This document shows positions 53,405-61,370 of a stretch of DNA of 64,000 nt, piece after piece; position 1 is the first letter of the stretch; each line of letters starts with the position of its first letter. The translations under genes were made by a program, and so were the position numbers. Source of the stretch: CAZSDP01 sp964605665 (GTDB taxonomy: Bacteria > Planctomycetota > UBA8108 > UBA1146); the NCBI GenBank assembly GCA_964605665.1, contig CAZSDP010000021.1, positions 12,187 through 76,186 on the forward strand, written 5' to 3'. Below the pieces are notes generated by a model. That model was not told where the DNA came from. It ran no database searches and was given only the letters and a program-made list of their open reading frames with translations.

Positions 53405-56311
53405 TCAAGAACCCCCTGAGACATCATCGAGGGTCCGTGCCTTTTCGACTTTGCGGAAGCTCTCGACCATGTCCCCGACCTTGATATCACCGTAGCCCTG
53501 GATTCGCAGTCCGCACTCGAATCCTTCTTTGACCTCTTTGGCGTCTTCCTTGATTCGCTTGAGTGAGTCGAGTTTGCCTTCGTAGATCACGCGGCCTTCG
53601 CGAATCAAGCGAACAGGATCTTCTCGACGAATCACGCCATTTCGGACGATGCAACCAGCGATGTTACCGAGCTTCGAGGAACGGAAGAGCTGCAGTATCT
53701 CTGCGGATCCTTGGGTTTCTTCGGAAACTTCGGGGGCGAGAAGTCCTTCCAAGGCGAGCTTCATCTGTTCGATCGCTTGGTAGATCACCTGGTAGGTTCG
53801 AATGTCGACGCCCTTCTCATCTGCCTGAGCACGAGCGCGCAAATTAGCCGTGACATGGAACCCGATGATGATTGCGTCGGAGGCATCCGCCAACAAGACG
53901 TCATCTTCAGTGACAGCTCCAACACCGCCGCGAATAATTCGAATTCCTACCTCTTCGGTCGAGAGGTCTGTCAGTTCTTTTCTCAGCACCTCGAGGCTGC
54001 CCTGGACGTCTGTCTTGACGACGAGCTTGATCTCTTTGGTCTTACCCTGGGAGATGTGATCGAAGAGCTTCTCGAGGGTGACGTGGGTGCGTTCCATCCG
54101 CTCTGCCGCACGCTTTCGACGCTGCCGATCTTCCGCGATTTCTCTCGCCTGTGCTAAGTCGTCGAGGACATAGAATCGGTCGCCAGCTTCCGGTAGGTCA
54201 TTCAAACCCGTGATCTCGACGGGAGTCGAGGGGCCGGCTTCTGTCAGAGGGAAGCCGACGGTGCTCGACATCGTTCGAATCTTGCCGTAGGCAGGACCGG
54301 TGATGACGATGTCACCCGCTTTCAGAGTTCCCTCTTGGATCAAGACTGTGATGACGTTTCCACGGCCGGTAGTTGCGCGTGCCTCGAGCACGGTTCCGAT
54401 CGCATTCTTGTCGGGGTTCGCCTTGAGGTCGAGAATTTCAGTTTCCAGCGAGAGCAGCTCGAGGAGACTGTCGATTCCAGTTCCTTGCAGTGCAGAGACT
54501 TCGACAAGTTCCGTATTTCCTCCCCAGTCGGGGGGGGCGATTCCAATCTCTGCGAGTTTCTGCTTGGCTCGATTCGGGTTTGCGTTGGGGCGATCGATTT
54601 TGTTCAACGCGACGACGATCGGCACATTTGCGGCCTGGGCGTGCTGCATCGCTTCTTCGGTTTGAGGCATTGGACCGTCGTCGGCCGCAACCACGAGAAC
54701 CGCCACGTCGGTGATGTTCGCGCCGCGAGCCCGCATCTCTGTAAAGGCTTTGTGTCCCGGTGTGTCGATGAATACGACGTGCTTGTCTTCATGGTCCACG
54801 CGGTAAGCACTGATGTGCTGGGTGATACCACCCGATTCCGATTGCGTGACTCGAGTTTCCCGGATCTTGTCGAGCAAAGAAGTCTTTCCATGGTCGACGT
54901 GGCCGAGAATGGTGACCACTGGCGCTCGGGGAAGGAGTGCCTCTTCGGGATCACCCTTCGATTCAATCTCATCGAGAGAAGAGTCGATTGTCTGGGCTTC
55001 TTCTACCTCGATGAGAATCGAAAACTTTTCGCCGATCAGAAGGAGCATCTCTTCGGTAAGGCTCGTGTTTGCATTGACGAGCACCTGTTCCTCCAAGAGC
55101 GCCTTCAACACATAGTTGACCTTGACTGCCAACATGGGGGAGAGCTCTTTGGGAGTGATCGGTAATTGAACTTTGATCTCTGAGGGGCGCTCACCGGAAA
55201 GGACTTCCTCTTCTCGCTGGCGGCGGAAGTACTCGAAAGTTTCTCGCTGGCGCCCGCGGCCTCCGCCACCAGAACCGCGGTGGGTCTTTCCACTGCGACG
55301 GCCGCCTCCTCGACGTCCCTTCCCATCGGGACCACCCGGTCCTGGAGGGATTCCTCCTTCACCGGGAAAGAAGCGAACCTTTGAGCCTGGGGATCCGCCA
55401 GGTCCGCCACCACCTGGAGGCGGACCACCGCGTCCACCTCCACCGGGACCTCGGCCTGGTCCCCCGGGTCCTCGGCCTGGTCCCCCGGGTCCTCGGCCTG
55501 GTCCCCCGGGTCCCCGCCCAGGGCCACCTCGACCGGGAGCACCGGGTCCACCACCGCGTCCCGGTCCCCTGCCACCTGGTCCTCGATCTGCTGGAGACTT
55601 CTGAGGAGGTGCGGTCGGAGCACTTGGCTTTGAACGTATGATGAGGGGACGTGCTTTTCGCTGCCGGTGTTGAGGGCCCCCGGCGGGCATCGGCCTGGCG
55701 ACAGGAGTCACAGGCTGAGCGGGTCGGGTCGGTGAGTTTCCGAACCCCGGCGCCATTTCGATCTTGGTTTGTTCGGAGTCTGGTTTTTTCGCGGACTCTT
55801 GCTTTGCGGGAGGCACAGTCTCGGTCGCTTCTGGTTCGCTGTCGCTCTGAGTCGGCGAAGCAGGTGCGGCTTCAGTCGTGGCTTCTGCTTGAGGCGCCTC
55901 TTCCTTCGGCTCCTCTTCTTTAGCTGCCGACTCTGCTTCAGCAGAGGGGGGAGCCTTCGAGGAGGGGGCCGCAGCTTTTTCAGTTTTGCTGCGCTTCGCT
56001 TTGGAGGCGGCGCGTACCGGTTTCTCAGTCTCACTTTCAGAAGTGTCTGTTTCGTCCGGTGAGGCCTCGACGGTTTCTTCTTTCTCCACTGTTGCTACGG
56101 CGGTCTTAGACTTCTTCGCGGGAGACTTTTTGGCTTTTGGCTCACGGATCGAGTCTTCACCGCCGAACTGAATCCGCAGCTTGGCCGCTGTCGTCTCGTC
56201 GACACTCGAGAAGTGATTCTTCACGTGAATGCCCTGGCGACTCAAAATCTCCATCAGCTCTTTGCTGCTGCGATTGAGTTCCTTTGCGAGTGTGTGGACG
56301 CGTACCCCCAC
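53405..56311 (-). CDS. infB: Translation initiation factor IF-2
   Basis: 968 residues from a GTG at 56311, eight bases after GGGAGAGA. It gives the standard IF2_N start VRVHTLAKELNRSSKELMEI. The frame is open a further 73 codons to 56530 (a Cys-rich stretch), so a longer form cannot be excluded. A long Ala/Glu/Pro-rich region is followed by a Gly/Pro/Arg-rich segment. The GTPase core has G1 GHVDHGKTSL, G3 DTPGH, G4 NKID and G5 SAL. Domain II and C1/C2 follow (AIIIGFHVTANLRARAQADE; CGLRIQGYGDIKVGDMVESF). It places initiator tRNA on the 30S subunit. Confidence 0.95.
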   Translation of the reverse strand: MGVRVHTLAKELNRSSKELMEILSRQGIHVKNHFSSVDETTAAKLRIQFGGEDSIREPKAKKSPAKKSKTAVATVEKEETVEASPDETDTSESETEKPVRAASKAKRSKTEKAAAPSSKAPPSAEAESAAKEEEPKEEAPQAEATTEAAPASPTQSDSEPEATETVPPAKQESAKKPDSEQTKIEMAPGFGNSPTRPAQPVTPVARPMPAGGPQHRQRKARPLIIRSKPSAPTAPPQKSPADRGPGGRGPGRGGGPGAPGRGGPGRGPGGPGRGPGGPGRGPGGPGRGPGGGGRGGPPPGGGGPGGSPGSKVRFFPGEGGIPPGPGGPDGKGRRGGGRRSGKTHRGSGGGGRGRQRETFEYFRRQREEEVLSGERPSEIKVQLPITPKELSPMLAVKVNYVLKALLEEQVLVNANTSLTEEMLLLIGEKFSILIEVEEAQTIDSSLDEIESKGDPEEALLPRAPVVTILGHVDHGKTSLLDKIRETRVTQSESGGITQHISAYRVDHEDKHVVFIDTPGHKAFTEMRARGANITDVAVLVVAADDGPMPQTEEAMQHAQAANVPIVVALNKIDRPNANPNRAKQKLAEIGIAPPDWGGNTELVEVSALQGTGIDSLLELLSLETEILDLKANPDKNAIGTVLEARATTGRGNVITVLIQEGTLKAGDIVITGPAYGKIRTMSSTVGFPLTEAGPSTPVEITGLNDLPEAGDRFYVLDDLAQAREIAEDRQRRKRAAERMERTHVTLEKLFDHISQGKTKEIKLVVKTDVQGSLEVLRKELTDLSTEEVGIRIIRGGVGAVTEDDVLLADASDAIIIGFHVTANLRARAQADEKGVDIRTYQVIYQAIEQMKLALEGLLAPEVSEETQGSAEILQLFRSSKLGNIAGCIVRNGVIRREDPVRLIREGRVIYEGKLDSLKRIKEDAKEVKEGFECGLRIQGYGDIKVGDMVESFRKVEKARTLDDVSGGS
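55450..55512. repeat. 21-bp tandem repeat inside infB
   Basis: Three copies of a 21-bp unit (CTCGGCCTGGTCCCCCGGGTC on the plus strand begins each, given here 21 bases minus its last base as CTCGGCCTGGTCCCCCGGGT) encode the GPGGPGR segments of the IF-2 linker. Variation in copy number between strains is likely. Confidence 0.85.
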
Positions 56312-56562
56312 GTGACTCTCTCCCAACTTTCGTCGGTCTCGCAGTGCAAGAGCGACGCTTGAATTGCAGTGATCAGACTCAGTGAACCAGGTGTTGCAGC
56401 CCACTGACCGACATTTAATTTTGAAGACAGCGGTCTGAGATCGCTCAAAATCCAGCTGCCGAATTTCCAACTTCTCGTCAGTGTTGACCTCAACACAAGG
56501 TTGACCACAACACTGCGTCCCTCCCAACACCGCGTGAGCAGTGCGGGTTGGGGAATTCCAGG

Positions 56563-57945
56563 TTAGATCTCTCCGCCCTCAAGAATGTGAAGGATCTGTG
56601 CTGCTTTGTCTGAATCGAGACCTTCGATCTTTGCGAGGCCATCCACTCCGGCAGCGAGCATCGATTCCGTGGAGTCGAGGCCAGCTTCGACGAGACGATC
56701 AGCGATCGTCGGATCGACTCCCGGCAAATCTTCGAGGCCGATGACCACCGCCTCTTCCTCGACAAATTCCTGGCCTTCGAAATCAGCGGGAAATTCCGAG
56801 AAGGTCTCGGCTGGTTCCGCCGTGTCTGGCTCGACCGTGGTCGTTTCGCTCGGGCTAGGAGTCTGCTCTGAGAACAGGGCGTCGAGGGCTGAGCTCGAAA
56901 CGGTGGCGGGGGATTCGCCCGCTGCCGCGGCTTCTGCGGCAGCGACCTTCTCACCGAAGAGATCGTTCGCTTGTCGTTCGAGAGCTTCTGTTCGCAGGGA
57001 GGCGAGATCCTCTTCAGAGATGGGGGTGATGTTGAGATCCCACCCCGTCAATTTGCTCGCCAGTCGTACATTCTGCCCTTTACGACCGATTGCCAGCGAT
57101 TGTTGTTCGGGGTGGACATAGACCACCGCGGTTCGCGCTTCGTAGTCGAGTTCGAGGGAGGCGATCTCTGCCGGTTTGAGGGCTTCGACGATCATGATTT
57201 CGTTCGACTCGTTCCACCGGACGATGTCGATCTTCTCCCCATTGAGTTCTTCGACAATGTTACGAATTCTCGAACCTTTCACGCCGACACATGCCCCGAC
57301 GCAATCGACATTTGCATCGAGCGTCGCGACCGCGATCTTGGTACGAAAGCCCGCTTCACGAGCCACTGCTTTGATCTCGACGACATAGTCAGCGACTTCA
57401 GGGATCTCCTGCTCAAAGAGTCGGCGGACCAATTCGGAGGAAGCTCGGGATACCAGCAGCTGAACTCGGTTCGGCTGCATGTTCACCTCTTTGAGGATGA
57501 CCCGAATGCGATCTCCCTCTCGGAAGTCTTCGACCACCGATTGCTCACTGCGCGGCATGAATCCTTCGGCTCGGGGACCGAGTTCGATGACTAATCCGCC
57601 ACCCTTGCGGGCTTGCACTTTGCCGTTGAGCATTTCGCCGACGCGTGGGGCGTACTCGCGTTCAACCACCTCACGTTCAGCTTCTCTAATTTTTTGGTAG
57701 AGGACTTGTTTACCGCTGCCGGCAGCGATGCGACCGAGGTCTTCCGGGCTGAGCTCTTCCCCGTCGATAGATGCGGAGAGTTCTCCCGTTTCTCGATCGA
57801 TTTGGACTTCGATACCCTCGGTAGTGCCAAACTTTTTCTGCGCCGCCGAGACCAGCGCAAGCTCGATCCCGACGAAGATGACCTCCTTGTCGACCTGCCG
57901 ATCGCGGTGAATCGTGTCGACGAGGCGCAGGAACTCGCTGTTCAT
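56563..57945 (-). CDS. nusA: Transcription termination/antitermination factor NusA
   Basis: 460 residues from the ATG at 57945 (MNSEFLRLVDTIHRDRQVDK, the family start); a longer open frame upstream is not conserved. N-terminal domain about 1-115, S1 domain (LNGKVQARKGGGLVIELGPR), KH1 and KH2 (GVKGSRIRNIVEELNGEKID; AIGRKGQNVRLASKLTGWDL), then an acidic linker and a C-terminal helix-hairpin-helix region (LEDLPGVDPTIADRLVEAGL). It binds RNA polymerase and controls pausing. RimP normally precedes it and YlxR follows it; neither was found here. Confidence 0.95.
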   Translation of the reverse strand: MNSEFLRLVDTIHRDRQVDKEVIFVGIELALVSAAQKKFGTTEGIEVQIDRETGELSASIDGEELSPEDLGRIAAGSGKQVLYQKIREAEREVVEREYAPRVGEMLNGKVQARKGGGLVIELGPRAEGFMPRSEQSVVEDFREGDRIRVILKEVNMQPNRVQLLVSRASSELVRRLFEQEIPEVADYVVEIKAVAREAGFRTKIAVATLDANVDCVGACVGVKGSRIRNIVEELNGEKIDIVRWNESNEIMIVEALKPAEIASLELDYEARTAVVYVHPEQQSLAIGRKGQNVRLASKLTGWDLNITPISEEDLASLRTEALERQANDLFGEKVAAAEAAAAGESPATVSSSALDALFSEQTPSPSETTTVEPDTAEPAETFSEFPADFEGQEFVEEEAVVIGLEDLPGVDPTIADRLVEAGLDSTESMLAAGVDGLAKIEGLDSDKAAQILHILEGGEI

Positions 57946-58455
57946 CGGTACTCGTTGCTCCTTTTCGATCTCAGGTGTTGTCGCAATGGAGAGGAAGTCT
58001 TCCTCCACGACGTCACCAGATCTTTTCGTTCAAGGTTCAGGACATCGGCACTCACCTTAATTTTGCGCTCTTGCACAAATGGGAACGGAAACCCCAGAGC
58101 AGTTCTGGTGTCAACATTACCCATCCGCTTCGCCGCCGTCAGGCCGGTGGAAGGGTCGAGCTGCGAGGACTCGCGAGAGTCTTCCTCAGCTCGACACCGC
58201 AGCGACCGAACCACCTCTACCGAGAGGGAGACGACCCGAAAGCGAAAAACGGCCCCGGGGCCGCCCGGAGCCGATCCGTGCGCTCGAGAGCGTGTCCCGC
58301 CCTCGATACGGGCCAAATCGTTGAGCCGGCTGGGAAGATCTCTTTGGAAGATCTGTAGCCGAGCAAAGCACGATCCGGCAAGGTGGGGAATTCTAAGGTC
58401 GGGGGGGGGGCTGTCAACCGATTCCCGATCGAGGTCTCAGCCCGAAACGCTTGCC
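57946..58455. other. Divergent intergenic region upstream of nusA
   Basis: About 510 bases between nusA and the divergent DUF2064 gene. Open frames exist on both strands but none resembles RimP or another known protein; a long plus-strand frame running in from the nusA antisense is a shadow. Promoters of both genes should be here. Confidence 0.4.
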
Positions 58456-59202
58456 ATGATTGAAGATAGCTCCAAAGTCCCTCTTCTCATCTTCGCAAAG
58501 TTTCCCGAACCAGGGCGAGTCAAGACCCGATTGGCTGCTGAGATCGGGGATGATGCGGCGGTCGATCTCGCCATCGCCTTCCTTCGAGATGGGATCGATC
58601 GCTGGTCTCAGATCGAAGAAGTCTCTCTATGGCTCTTCGGAAACGACCCTGTCGCCGACCGTTTTTCCGCGATATTCGAGCAATCAAGAGGAGCAGCGGC
58701 AGTTTCTTATCGAAATCAGGGGGCTGGGTCGTTGGGAGAACGCCTCCGCCGGGCTTTTGCCGATCCACCGAGGTGCGCTGAGGGGGACGGAGGAGATGCC
58801 TCGGCGGGGACTCTGGCGATCGGAGCGGACACGCCCCATTTCGATCGGGAGCAACTTCTGAAAGCTGCCGCTTCAGTGCGCTCTGGTCGAGGAGCCTTGG
58901 TACCCGCCGAAGATGGTGGATTTTCGCTGATCGGGCTACCTTGCGGTTGCGGTGCGCTTGAGGCAATCTTCCCCCGAGACCGTTGGGGGACGTCCGATGT
59001 TCTCGATCGTACGCGAAATGCCCTGGAGACGGCGGGGATCGCTTTTGACGAGTATTCGTCGGTCAGGGACATCGACGAGTTGGAGGATCTCCTCGCGTTG
59101 TGGGAGCTCCTGCAGAGTGATGAAAGGCTAGCGGCAGAGTGTCAGAACACCGTGTCGATCTGTCGGCAAATCTTTGGGACTCGAGGGCGCTTTCAGTCCT
59201 GA
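58456..59202 (+). CDS. DUF2064/TIGR04282-type GT-A-fold transferase
   Basis: 248 residues from the ATG at 58456. The family pattern is clear: LLIFAKFPEPGRVKTRLAAE at the nucleotide-binding edge, QGAGSLGERLRRAF, TLAIGADTPHFDREQLLKAA (with a DxP motif), LVPAEDGGFSLIGLP and FPRDRWGTSDVLDRTR. Such proteins have the sugar-nucleotide transferase fold and are often annotated as glycosyltransferases. The acceptor is unknown. It is the first plus-strand gene before mcsA, separated by about 200 bases. Confidence 0.88.
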   Translation: MIEDSSKVPLLIFAKFPEPGRVKTRLAAEIGDDAAVDLAIAFLRDGIDRWSQIEEVSLWLFGNDPVADRFSAIFEQSRGAAAVSYRNQGAGSLGERLRRAFADPPRCAEGDGGDASAGTLAIGADTPHFDREQLLKAAASVRSGRGALVPAEDGGFSLIGLPCGCGALEAIFPRDRWGTSDVLDRTRNALETAGIAFDEYSSVRDIDELEDLLALWELLQSDERLAAECQNTVSICRQIFGTRGRFQS

Positions 59203-59400
59203 GCTACCTGAAAAGTCTCCAGATTGGGGTCTGCGTACCCGATGATGGAGGGACGAGGGCGTTTCGAATCGGTATTCGAAGGGAAAGATCCCTACCGAGG
59301 CGATCCGCGTTCAGTTTAGGCACTTTGGCAATTGTCGATCGGCGGCCGATCGACACAGGCTTTGAGGTCAGCGGGCATGGAAATCGGTGAAGGCAAGACG

Positions 59401-59898
59401 ATGAAATGCGAGATTTGCGGTGAGACGAGCGCCACCGTGCACCTGACCGAGATCAGTAACAATCAAAAGAAAGAAGTTCACCTCTGTGAGACCTGCGCTC
59501 AGGAAAAGGGCGTGGCGATTCACTCCCAGGTCAAGAACCTCTCCCTACCCGAGTTCTTCACCCAACTGACTGAGACTCCTGAGTCGGTGGAGAAGAAGCC
59601 TGACGCTCCTCAGACCTGCCAAGTTTGTGGAGTCGATTATCAGGAGTTTCGGGCGACAGGGAAATTCGGCTGTTCCTCAGACTATCGAGTGTTTCGCAAG
59701 GAACTCGAGTATCTCCTCGATAAAGTGCACGGCGCGGTCCAGCACCGCGGGAAGATGCCACTTCGAATCGGATTGGAGATGTCGAAGCGGCGTCAGATTG
59801 ACGAACTGAAGAAGGAACTTCGGACGGCAGTAAATTCCGAAGAGTATGAGCAGGCGGCGAACATCCGCGACCGCATCCACATGCTTGAGCGAGGATAG
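59401..59898 (+). CDS. mcsA: McsA-type activator of protein arginine kinase (UvrB/UvrC motif)
   Basis: 165 residues from the ATG at 59401, chosen because MKCEICGE is the family start and GAAGG lies eight bases upstream. Zinc site 1: C3, C6, C29, C32. Zinc site 2: C73, C76 and C91, but the fourth position (residue 94) is Asp, where the family usually has GCxxCY. The C-terminal UVR motif is KELRTAVNSEEYEQAANIRD, which contacts partner ATPases. McsA activates McsB and helps deliver substrates to ClpC. The mcsB start is six bases past its stop. Confidence 0.93.
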   Translation: MKCEICGETSATVHLTEISNNQKKEVHLCETCAQEKGVAIHSQVKNLSLPEFFTQLTETPESVEKKPDAPQTCQVCGVDYQEFRATGKFGCSSDYRVFRKELEYLLDKVHGAVQHRGKMPLRIGLEMSKRRQIDELKKELRTAVNSEEYEQAANIRDRIHMLERG

Positions 59899-59904
59899 AT
59901 TCAA

Positions 59905-60966
59905 TTGGAATTGGCAGACTTCACCAAACGAGCAGGCGAGTGGTTGAGTGGCGAGGGCCCCTTCTCCGATGTTGTGATTTCCAGCCGGATTCGGCTTGCC
60001 AGAAATCTCTCCGATCACCTTTTTCTCTCCCGTGCGGATGATCGGCAAAAGCAGCTGGTCGCGGAAGAGGTTTCTGAAGCGCTCGAAGTGATTCAGCAGA
60101 CATTTTCACTTCGAAAAATAGACCTCGATGAGCTCGAAAGTATCGACCGACTTCTCCTCTTAGAGCGTCACTTGATCAGCCGCGAGCACGCCTTCGCTAA
60201 AGGAGCTCGTGCGGTCGCATTTGATAGTGGCGAGACCACTTCTGTGATGATCAACGAAGAGGATCATCTCCGCCAGCAAGTGATGCGTTCCGGCTTCCAA
60301 CTTGAAGAAGCCTGGCAAGCGATGGATGAAATCGATCGGCGTCTGGAAGAGATCCTCGATTTTGCTTTTGATGATCAGTTTGGCTACCTGACGGCGTGCC
60401 CGACCAATGTGGGAACTGGATTGCGCGCCTCGGTGATGTTGCATCTCCCGGCTCTGGTCATGACGAGGCAGATAGAAAAAGTCTTCCAAGCGGTGACCAA
60501 GATCAATCTCGCGGTGCGAGGTCTTTTCGGGGAGGGTACTCAAGCGTTGGGTGACTTCTACCAGATTTCAAACCAACGCACTCTCGGACTGTCAGAAGAA
60601 GAGATCATCGGAAACATCTCCTCGATACTCCCTCAGATCATCAGCTTTGAGCACAAAATTCGTAAGGAGTTGCTCTCCTCGAAGCGAGACGTGCTGGAAG
60701 ACAAGGTCTGGCGCGCTTTCGGCGCCCTGGAAAACGCCCGGGTGATCTCTTCGAAGGAGACGATGGAATCGCTGTCTCTGGTTCGACTCGGAGTCACCAC
60801 TGAATTGATCGATCATCTGGAGATTCACCACGTCAATGAGTTGTTCCTCTTTACCCAGCCAGGGCACCTCCAAAAGGTGGAAGGACACGAATTGGGCGCA
60901 AAAGAGCGAGATGTCGTGAGAGCTACGCAGGTGCGAGAATATTTGAGCGACCTGCGCACGACTTGA
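59905..60966 (+). CDS. mcsB: Protein arginine kinase McsB
   Basis: 353 residues from a TTG start. The guanido-kinase fold is complete: VVISSRIRLARNLSDHLF, ERHLISREHAF, AVAFDSGETTSVMINEEDHL, the catalytic-loop ACPTNVGTGLRASVMLHLP and RGLFGEGTQALGDFYQISNQ. Near the C-terminus, KERDVVRATQV contains the RDxxRA phosphoarginine-sensing motif. McsB marks damaged proteins on Arg for degradation by ClpCP. The system is classical in Firmicutes; here it lies between mcsA and clpC, and no ctsR-like repressor gene is adjacent. Confidence 0.95.
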   Translation: MELADFTKRAGEWLSGEGPFSDVVISSRIRLARNLSDHLFLSRADDRQKQLVAEEVSEALEVIQQTFSLRKIDLDELESIDRLLLLERHLISREHAFAKGARAVAFDSGETTSVMINEEDHLRQQVMRSGFQLEEAWQAMDEIDRRLEEILDFAFDDQFGYLTACPTNVGTGLRASVMLHLPALVMTRQIEKVFQAVTKINLAVRGLFGEGTQALGDFYQISNQRTLGLSEEEIIGNISSILPQIISFEHKIRKELLSSKRDVLEDKVWRAFGALENARVISSKETMESLSLVRLGVTTELIDHLEIHHVNELFLFTQPGHLQKVEGHELGAKERDVVRATQVREYLSDLRTT

Positions 60967-61370
60967 CCGCCCCGAGCTAGGTGGAGAGAATCCAATACGG
61001 GGAATGCTACGAATCATGAGTAAGAGCAGAGCATCGTGAGCAGATCGTTGTAAGCGATGGAATGGGAATGGAGTAGCTGAGGCGTAATAGCCGACGGAAA
61101 GCAGACGTGCTGAGCGTCCTGAGGATTTGGGAACTTATTCCCAGGTCAAGACGCTGAGTTGATACCGGAGCCGGTTTTTGGCTCTTCGGAGACAAAAACA
61201 GACCACGGTTCGCCTGACGGGGCCTGATGCGACTTTGACCCCCGCTCGTCGCCGGGGAAAGAGCCGCGGGCCAGACCTTCTTGACCCCCTGCAGAGCAGG
61301 GAGTCGAAGAGATAGACATTTGAGAACGCGGGTTGGCCGGCGACCGACTCGCAACTCGGAGAAAAATCGA
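60967..61370. other. mcsB-clpC intergenic region with several small hairpins
   Basis: 404 bases without a convincing gene. Hairpins noted: GGGAA-CTTA-TTCCC near 61129-61143 and CCCTGC-AGA-GCAGGG near 61290-61304. Either could be part of a clpC leader or of a terminator for mcsB. The clpC promoter should be here. Confidence 0.45.

Noticed and set aside
55173..55604. Pro/Gly-rich plus-strand open frame
   Set aside because: It is antisense to the Gly/Pro/Arg-rich repeats of infB and is a composition artefact.
57946..58380. RimP gene upstream of nusA
   Set aside because: Minus-strand translations there lack the RimP conserved segments in all frames that were read.
57613..58455. Long plus-strand open frame leading into the DUF2064 gene
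   Set aside because: It is antisense to the nusA start and has no recognisable domain; the family start MIEDSSKVPLLIFAKFPEPG is at 58456.
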